This document shows positions 58,987-64,000 of a stretch of 64,000 nucleotides of DNA, one piece after another (the stretch's first letter is position 1; each line of letters begins with the position of its first letter). Made by a program: the position numbers and the translations under genes. The notes beneath the pieces were generated by a model. The model saw only the letters and a list, made by a program, of their open reading frames with translations. It searched no databases and was not told where the DNA came from. The DNA is from Rhodopseudomonas rhenobacensis (GTDB taxonomy: Bacteria > Pseudomonadota > Alphaproteobacteria > Rhizobiales > Xanthobacteraceae), in contig NZ_JACHIH010000013.1 of NCBI RefSeq assembly GCF_014203125.1, forward strand, positions 1 through 64,000. Reading direction: 5' to 3'.

Positions 58987-59442
58987 ATGACCGCGTTGGA
59001 AGCCATGCCCGTGTTGAAATCTACAGAAATCGAGGCGCGTTGCGCCGCCACCGGGATGCGGATGACCGAACAGCGGCGGGTGATCGCCCGGGTGCTGGCG
59101 CAGGCCGAAGACCATCCCGACGTCGAGGAATTGTATCGCCGCTGCGTCGCGGTCGACGACAAGATCTCGATCTCCACGGTGTATCGCACGGTGAAGCTGT
59201 TCGAGGACGCCGGCATCATCGAGCGGCACGATTTCCGCGAAGGCCGCGCCCGCTACGAGCAGATGCGCGACAGCCATCATGATCACCTGATCAATCTGCG
59301 CGACGGCACCGTGATCGAATTCACCAACGAGAACATCGAGAAGCTGCAGGCCGAGATCGCCCGCGAACTCGGCTACAAGCTGGTCGATCACCGCCTCGAG
59401 CTGTATTGCGTGCCGCTGGACGACGACAAGCACGGCGGGTGA
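58987..59442 (+). CDS. fur: Fur/Mur family metal-responsive repressor
   Basis: 151 aa. The winged-helix domain (MTEQRRVIARVLAQAEDHPDVEELYRR, then ISISTVYRTVKLFEDAGII) is followed by the metal site (HHDHLI) and dimerisation region. The CxxC zinc pairs found in many Furs are absent; only one Cys is seen (RLELYCVPL). In alphaproteobacteria such proteins respond to manganese (Mur) or iron (Fur). The stop overlaps the GTG start of the HAD gene. Which metal is sensed cannot be told from sequence. Confidence 0.92.
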   Translation: MTALEAMPVLKSTEIEARCAATGMRMTEQRRVIARVLAQAEDHPDVEELYRRCVAVDDKISISTVYRTVKLFEDAGIIERHDFREGRARYEQMRDSHHDHLINLRDGTVIEFTNENIEKLQAEIARELGYKLVDHRLELYCVPLDDDKHGG

Positions 59443-60098
59443 GCGTCGACCTCGTCATCTTCGATTGCGATGGCGTATTGGTCGACAGCGAGATCATTTC
59501 CTGCCGGGTCTATGCGCAAGCGCTGAGCCGATACGGCTATCCGATCACCGCCGATCAGGTGCATGACCGCTTCCTCGGCCGCTCGTCGCGGGAGACCCGG
59601 CTCGAGGTCGAACGCGAGCTCGGCCGGATGTTGCCGGACGATTTTCAAGCGCAACTGAACGCCGAGCTGTTTGGCGAGCTGGAAACCTCGCTGGAACCGA
59701 TGCCGCACATCGACGAGGCGCTGGATGCCATCCTGCAGCCGGTCTGCGTCGCCTCCAGCGGTCCGTTGCAGAAGATCAGCGTCAGCCTCAATCGCGTCGG
59801 GCTCACTCAGCGCTTTGCGCCGCATATCTTCTCCGCCACCCAGGTCAACCGCGGCAAGCCGGCGCCGGATCTGTTTCTTTACGCTGCCATGCAGATGGGG
59901 GCGGAGCCAAGCCGCTGCCTGGTGGTCGAGGACAGCGTCGCCGGCGTCACCGCGGCCCGCGCCGCCGGCATGGTCGCGCTCGGATTTGCCGGGGGCAGCC
60001 ATTGCCGGCCCGGCCACGGCGAAAGCTTGCGCCATGCCGGCGCCCAGGCGAGCTTCGTCGACATGCGGCAACTATATGATATAATTTCACAATTCTAA
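59439..60098 (+). CDS. HAD family hydrolase (phosphatase-like)
   Basis: 219 aa, GTG start overlapping the fur stop by four bases. The HAD motifs are visible: [11 protein letters not shown] near the N terminus, ASSGPL in the middle, [10 protein letters not shown], and [17 protein letters not shown]. It is a small-molecule phosphatase of the phosphoglycolate phosphatase/beta-phosphoglucomutase type. The translational coupling to fur is notable but its meaning is unknown. The substrate cannot be inferred. Confidence 0.88.
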   Translation: MSVDLVIFDCDGVLVDSEIISCRVYAQALSRYGYPITADQVHDRFLGRSSRETRLEVERELGRMLPDDFQAQLNAELFGELETSLEPMPHIDEALDAILQPVCVASSGPLQKISVSLNRVGLTQRFAPHIFSATQVNRGKPAPDLFLYAAMQMGAEPSRCLVVEDSVAGVTAARAAGMVALGFAGGSHCRPGHGESLRHAGAQASFVDMRQLYDIISQF

Positions 60099-60238
60099 CG
60101 ACTGAAGAACCTGCCCGGCGACCGAGGCAGGTCGATTGGGCGCCGGTGCTGGATTTCGCCGGCTTTAGCCTATATCTGGAGCGGAGATCTTACCGGCGCG
60201 GCGTGACCGCGCCGTTTTTGCCTTGCATTTCGGGTTCC

Positions 60239-61660
60239 ATGACTCAGCCGCGCAAGCTGCACATCAAATCCTTCGGCTGTCAGATGAATGTCTATGACGC
60301 CCAGCGCATGGTCGATGCGCTGGCGCCGGAGGGGTTCGTCGAGACCGCGAATCCGGACGAGGCCGACCTGGTCATCCTCAACACCTGCCACATCCGCGAG
60401 AAGGCCTCCGAGAAGGTCTATTCCGAGCTCGGCCGGCTGCGCGTCGCCAAGGACGAAGCGGCCTTGCAGGGCCGCCGGATGGCCATCGCGGTGGCCGGCT
60501 GCGTGGCGCAGGCCGAGGGCGCCGAGATCATCCGCCGGCAGCCCGCGGTTGACGTCGTGGTCGGGCCGCAAAGCTATCATCATCTGCCGCAATTGCTGGC
60601 TGAGGCGGCGCGGGGCGGCCGGGCGCTGGAAACCGAATTCCCGGTCGAAGACAAATTCGGCTTCCTGCCGCCGCCGCAGCCCGACGCGATCCGCGCCCGC
60701 GGCATTTCGGCGTTCGTCACCGTGCAGGAAGGCTGCGACAAGTTCTGCACCTTTTGCGTGGTGCCCTACACCCGCGGCGCCGAAGTCTCCCGCCCGGTCG
60801 ACAAGATCGTCGAGGACGTCCGGCGGTTGGCCGACAACGGCGTCCGCGAAATCACCCTGATCGGGCAGAACGTCAACGCCTATCACGGCGACGGCCCGGA
60901 CGGCCGGCCCTGGCCGCTCGGCGACCTGCTGCGGCATCTGGCGACAATTCCCGGCATCGCCCGGCTGCGCTATTCCACCAGTCACCCGCGCGACGTCGAT
61001 CAATCCTTGATCGACGCGCACCGCGACCTGCCGGCCCTGATGCCGTTCGTGCATCTGCCGGTGCAGTCCGGTTCCGACGCAATTCTGGCGGCGATGAACC
61101 GCAAGCACACCGCCGACGACTATCGCCGGCTGGCCGACCGCTTTCGAAGCGCCAACCCGGCGATCGCCTTCTCGTCGGACTTCATCGTCGGCTTCCCCGG
61201 CGAGACGGCGGAAGATTTCGCCGCCACCCTCGCGCTGGTCACACAAATCGGCTACGCTGGGGCCTATTCGTTCAAGTATTCGCCACGGCCCGGGACGCCG
61301 GCGGCGGAATTGCAGGAGACAGTCTCAGCGGCGGTCATGGACGAGCGATTGGTGCGGCTCCAGGAATTGATCGACAGCCAGCAGTCGGCCTTCAACGAGG
61401 CTGCGATCGGCACGACGGTCGAAGTGCTGTTCGAGCGCGCCGCCCGCAATCCGGGCCAGATCGTCGGCCGCACCGCCTATCTGCAGCCCGCCCATGTGAT
61501 GGCCGGCCCGGAGATCATCGGCCGGATTCTGCCGGTCAGGATCGACAGCCTGGAGCGCTACAGCCTGATCGGCGAACTCGCAGCGCCGCAGCCCCACGCC
61601 GCTTTCGTCACGCGACCCGACTCGTCCCCCCAGTCCCTGCCGATCACCACGGGAGCCTGA
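60239..61660 (+). CDS. miaB: tRNA-2-methylthio-N6-dimethylallyladenosine synthase MiaB
   Basis: 473 aa. A radical SAM methylthiotransferase that modifies A37 of tRNAs. The UPF0004 domain carries the first cluster cysteines (FGCQMN, NTCHI, AGCVAQ), the radical SAM motif is [17 protein letters not shown] (CxxxCxxC), and a C-terminal TRAM domain follows. The start at 60239 fits the family start after [17 protein letters not shown]. phoH follows a few bases after the stop. Confidence 0.97.
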   Translation: MTQPRKLHIKSFGCQMNVYDAQRMVDALAPEGFVETANPDEADLVILNTCHIREKASEKVYSELGRLRVAKDEAALQGRRMAIAVAGCVAQAEGAEIIRRQPAVDVVVGPQSYHHLPQLLAEAARGGRALETEFPVEDKFGFLPPPQPDAIRARGISAFVTVQEGCDKFCTFCVVPYTRGAEVSRPVDKIVEDVRRLADNGVREITLIGQNVNAYHGDGPDGRPWPLGDLLRHLATIPGIARLRYSTSHPRDVDQSLIDAHRDLPALMPFVHLPVQSGSDAILAAMNRKHTADDYRRLADRFRSANPAIAFSSDFIVGFPGETAEDFAATLALVTQIGYAGAYSFKYSPRPGTPAAELQETVSAAVMDERLVRLQELIDSQQSAFNEAAIGTTVEVLFERAARNPGQIVGRTAYLQPAHVMAGPEIIGRILPVRIDSLERYSLIGELAAPQPHAAFVTRPDSSPQSLPITTGA

Positions 61661-61664
61661 ACCC

Positions 61665-62717
61665 TTGCCCAAAAGCGCATCGGATTCGCCTGCACTCGCT
61701 CCCCGCCGCAAACTCGACCGCGATCCTCAGGCTCAGCCGGAAACCCAGGTGGTGGTCGCCTTCGACGACAACCGTGCGGTGTCGTCGCTGGTCGGCCCCT
61801 ATGGCCAGAACCTGGCGCTGGTCGAGCGCCGGCTCGCCGTCGTGGTGGATTCGCGCGGCAACCACATCACCATCGCCGGCTCCCGCGAGGGCTGCGACGC
61901 CGCCCGGCGGGTGCTCGATACGCTGTACGAACTGGCGACCCAGGGCCACGATCTGGCGCAGGGCGACGTCGAAGGCGCGATCCGCGCGGTGATCGCGCAA
62001 GGCTCGCTGTTCGAATTCGACGCCAAGCCGTCAAGCTCGGCGTTCGAGGCCATCAACCTGCGCAAGCGCCCGGTGCGCGCCCGCACCGCGGCGCAGGATT
62101 CCTACATCCGCGCGCTGAAGCGTCACGAATTGGTGTTCGGCATCGGCCCGGCCGGCACCGGCAAGACCTGGCTTGCGGTGGCGCATGCCGCGCAACTGTT
62201 CGAGCGCAAGGAGGTCGACAAGATCATCCTGACGAGGCCCGCGGTGGAAGCCGGCGAGCGGCTCGGCTTTCTGCCCGGCGACCTCAAAGAAAAAGTCGAT
62301 CCTTACCTGCGTCCAATCTACGACGCGCTGTATGATCTGATGGATTCGCGGATCGTCGAGAAGGCGCTGCAGAGCAACGAAATCGAGATCGCGCCGCTGG
62401 CCTTCATGCGCGGCCGCACGCTGACCAACGCCGCGATCATTCTCGACGAGGCGCAGAACACCACCTCGATGCAGATGAAGATGTTTCTGACCAGACTCGG
62501 CGAGAACAGCCGCATGATCGTCACCGGCGACCCCAGCCAGGTCGATCTGCCGAACGGCCAGACCTCCGGCCTTGCCGAAGCCGCCAAGCTGCTCGACGGC
62601 GTCGAGGGCATCGCCCAGGTGAAATTCACCGCCGGTGACGTGATCCGTCACGAACTGGTCGCGCGCATCGTCGCCGCCTATGAGGGCATCCCGCGACCGG
62701 CCAGCAACGGGGGCTGA
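61665..62717 (+). CDS. PhoH-like ATPase (YbeZ family)
   Basis: 350 aa, TTG start (no ATG is available before the family region; GGAG is about ten bases upstream). A KH-like region (about 40-110) precedes the P-loop GPAGTGKTWLAVAHA and the Walker B region IILDEAQNT. YbeZ works with YbeY in ribosomal RNA processing and quality control, and ybeY is the next gene. The miaB-phoH-ybeY-corC order supports the assignment. Confidence 0.93.
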   Translation: MPKSASDSPALAPRRKLDRDPQAQPETQVVVAFDDNRAVSSLVGPYGQNLALVERRLAVVVDSRGNHITIAGSREGCDAARRVLDTLYELATQGHDLAQGDVEGAIRAVIAQGSLFEFDAKPSSSAFEAINLRKRPVRARTAAQDSYIRALKRHELVFGIGPAGTGKTWLAVAHAAQLFERKEVDKIILTRPAVEAGERLGFLPGDLKEKVDPYLRPIYDALYDLMDSRIVEKALQSNEIEIAPLAFMRGRTLTNAAIILDEAQNTTSMQMKMFLTRLGENSRMIVTGDPSQVDLPNGQTSGLAEAAKLLDGVEGIAQVKFTAGDVIRHELVARIVAAYEGIPRPASNGG

Positions 62718-62779
62718 AGCCCCGCGAACACGGCAGGCGTCCGCAATCCGGACATGCTTGCGAAGGACATTCCCGACCG

Positions 62780-63286
62780 ATGACCCGCTTTATTCCACCC
62801 GCGACCGAGGTTCTGATCGTCGCCGATTGCTGGCAGGCCGAAACCGAGGCCGAAGCGATCGTGCTGCGCGCGATCGAGGCCGCCGCTTTGAGCGTCGATG
62901 CTGACACCGCCGACGCCGAACTCGCCGTGATGCTGACCGACGACACCGGCGTGCAGACCCTGAACGCCAATTGGCGCGGCATCGACAAGCCGACCAACGT
63001 GCTGTCGTTTCCGGCGCTGCAGCCGGCGCATGACGCGCCCGCCGATGCGCCGAAGATGCTCGGCGACATCGCGATCGCCTACCAGACCACGCGGCGCGAG
63101 GCCGACGACGAAGGCAAGCCGTTCGACCACCACCTCAGCCACCTGGCGGTGCACGGCTTCCTGCATCTGGTCGGCTACGACCACGAGAAGGACGGCGAGG
63201 CCGAGGCGATGGAAACCTTGGAGCGCGAGATTCTGGCGCAGCTCGGCGTGCCGGATCCCTATGCCGACCAGGACCGGGTGAACTGA
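62780..63286 (+). CDS. ybeY: rRNA maturation endoribonuclease YbeY
   Basis: 168 aa. YbeY processes the 3' end of 16S rRNA and takes part in ribosome quality control. The zinc site HLAVHGFLHLVGYDHEKD (three histidines) and the TNVLSFP segment are present. Length is normal for alphaproteobacteria. It lies 62 bp after phoH and directly before corC. Confidence 0.96.
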   Translation: MTRFIPPATEVLIVADCWQAETEAEAIVLRAIEAAALSVDADTADAELAVMLTDDTGVQTLNANWRGIDKPTNVLSFPALQPAHDAPADAPKMLGDIAIAYQTTRREADDEGKPFDHHLSHLAVHGFLHLVGYDHEKDGEAEAMETLEREILAQLGVPDPYADQDRVN

Positions 63287-63287
63287 C

Positions 63288-64000
63288 ATGCCGGATCCCG
63301 ACCCAGCGCAAGACAACGCCGTGAGCGACACGATGCCCAGTGGTAGTAGCCTCCCCGCGGTGGTGCATCAGGGCGACGTGCTGCGCCCCGCCGCCGAGAA
63401 TTGGCTGGTGCGGGCGATCCGCACGCTGTTCGGCTGGAAGCCGGGCTCGGTGCGCGAGGACCTGCAGGTGGTGCTCGACGCCACCACGCCGGACGACACC
63501 GGCTTCTCGGCGATCGAGCGCACCATGCTGCGCAACATTCTCGGCCTGCACGAGCGCCGCATCGCCGACGTCATGGTGCACCGCGCCGACATCGTCGCGA
63601 TCAGGCAGGACATCACGCTCGGCGAGCTGATGGGGCTGTTCGAGAGCGCGGCGCATTCCCGCCTGGTGGTCTACAACGAGACGCTCGACGATCCGGTCGG
63701 CATCGTCCACATCCGCGACCTGTTGGCCTATATGACCGCGCGGGCGCGCGACGAACTGCCGAGCAAGACCAAGGCCGCCAGCAAGGCCGCCGCCGCGGCG
63801 ACCGCTGCCGCAGCCGTCAAGACGGCGCCGCTGAAGAGCTCGCCGGCGAAAGCGTCGCGCAAGAAACCGTCAACCAAGGGCCTCGATCTGCGCGCCATCG
63901 ACCTCAAGATTCCGCTGACCGAGACCGGCATCATCCGCAAGCTGCTCTATGTGCCGCCGTCGATGCGGGCGATCGACCTGCTGGCGCAGATGCAGGCCTC
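63288..64000 (+). CDS. CorC/HlyC family protein with CBS domains (partial)
   Basis: The frame is open from the ATG at 63288 to the window end (at least 237 aa visible). It lacks the DUF21 membrane domain of the first CorC (5803-7113). It starts with a short acidic region, then TDDT..SAIERTMLRNILGLHERRIADVMVHRADIVAI, and a CBS repeat (FESAAHSRLVVYNETLDDPVGIVHIRDLL). It has a long Ala/Lys-rich insert (about 160-205) before the next CBS. The usual partner lnt probably follows outside the window. Confidence 0.92.
   Translation, partial: MPDPDPAQDNAVSDTMPSGSSLPAVVHQGDVLRPAAENWLVRAIRTLFGWKPGSVREDLQVVLDATTPDDTGFSAIERTMLRNILGLHERRIADVMVHRADIVAIRQDITLGELMGLFESAAHSRLVVYNETLDDPVGIVHIRDLLAYMTARARDELPSKTKAASKAAAAATAAAAVKTAPLKSSPAKASRKKPSTKGLDLRAIDLKIPLTETGIIRKLLYVPPSMRAIDLLAQMQA

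Overview
The window is chromosomal DNA of a high-G+C alphaproteobacterium. The gene set and order point to the Nitrobacteraceae (Bradyrhizobium/Rhodopseudomonas group), most likely a Rhodopseudomonas relative. The pointers are aerobic cobaltochelatase CobS/CobT, RegA/RegB (ActR/ActS-type) redox regulators, an intracellular polyhydroxyalkanoate depolymerase, MmcB, an EI-Ntr PtsP after lysC, a Fur/Mur next to a HAD hydrolase, and the nfu-tsaB-rimI-fur-miaB-phoH-ybeY-corC order. The genus is an inference from gene content; no search was run.

Layout. (1) 1-5.7 kb: cobS and cobT (minus) with a DUF29 gene between them, then DedA, a J-domain protein and BolA. (2) 5.8-14.5 kb: a minus-strand aroK-aroB-corC set, divergent from a tiny membrane protein and xerD; a His-rich PadR regulator of YqjI type with paired palindromes at its promoter; accA; a lipoprotein L,D-transpeptidase. 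(3) 13.9-17.3 kb: secA with an unrecognised, compositionally odd gene 5 bp behind it. (4) 17.6-24.4 kb: a periplasmic parvulin, argJ-mutT, an NDUFAF5/BioC-like methyltransferase with a damaged SAM loop, comF, and the tightly overlapping grxC-nitrilase-DUF1178 cluster. (5) 24.6-36.4 kb: two EamA proteins, ubiG, lysC-ptsP, prfA-prmC, an Asn-rich DUF4167 protein, and small exported or unknown proteins. (6) 36.4-44.7 kb: an MBL hydrolase, mmcB, regA/regB, an ABC-2 exporter pair, a PHA depolymerase and a YgjP-like metallopeptidase. (7) 44.9-52 kb: PBP1A, a GabD-type dehydrogenase, a small orphan, a class-C-type serine hydrolase and a PfkB sugar/nucleoside kinase. (8) 52-64 kb: murJ-trpS, uspA, a D-threonine-aldolase-like PLP enzyme, nfu, tsaB-rimI, fur-HAD, miaB-phoH-ybeY and a second CorC cut by the window end.

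Most genes are core metabolism, envelope and translation functions. No tRNA, rRNA, CRISPR array, insertion sequence or prophage was seen. The accessory signal is mainly intergenic: at least a dozen composite palindromic elements of several families lie between genes, one with perfect 27-bp arms, and 15-bp tandem duplications occur at three places. The best candidates for something new are the YqjI-like regulator with its operator pair, the grxC-amidase-DUF1178 cluster, the secA-linked orphan and the DUF29 gene inside the cobST locus. None of these amounts to a clearly new multi-gene system.
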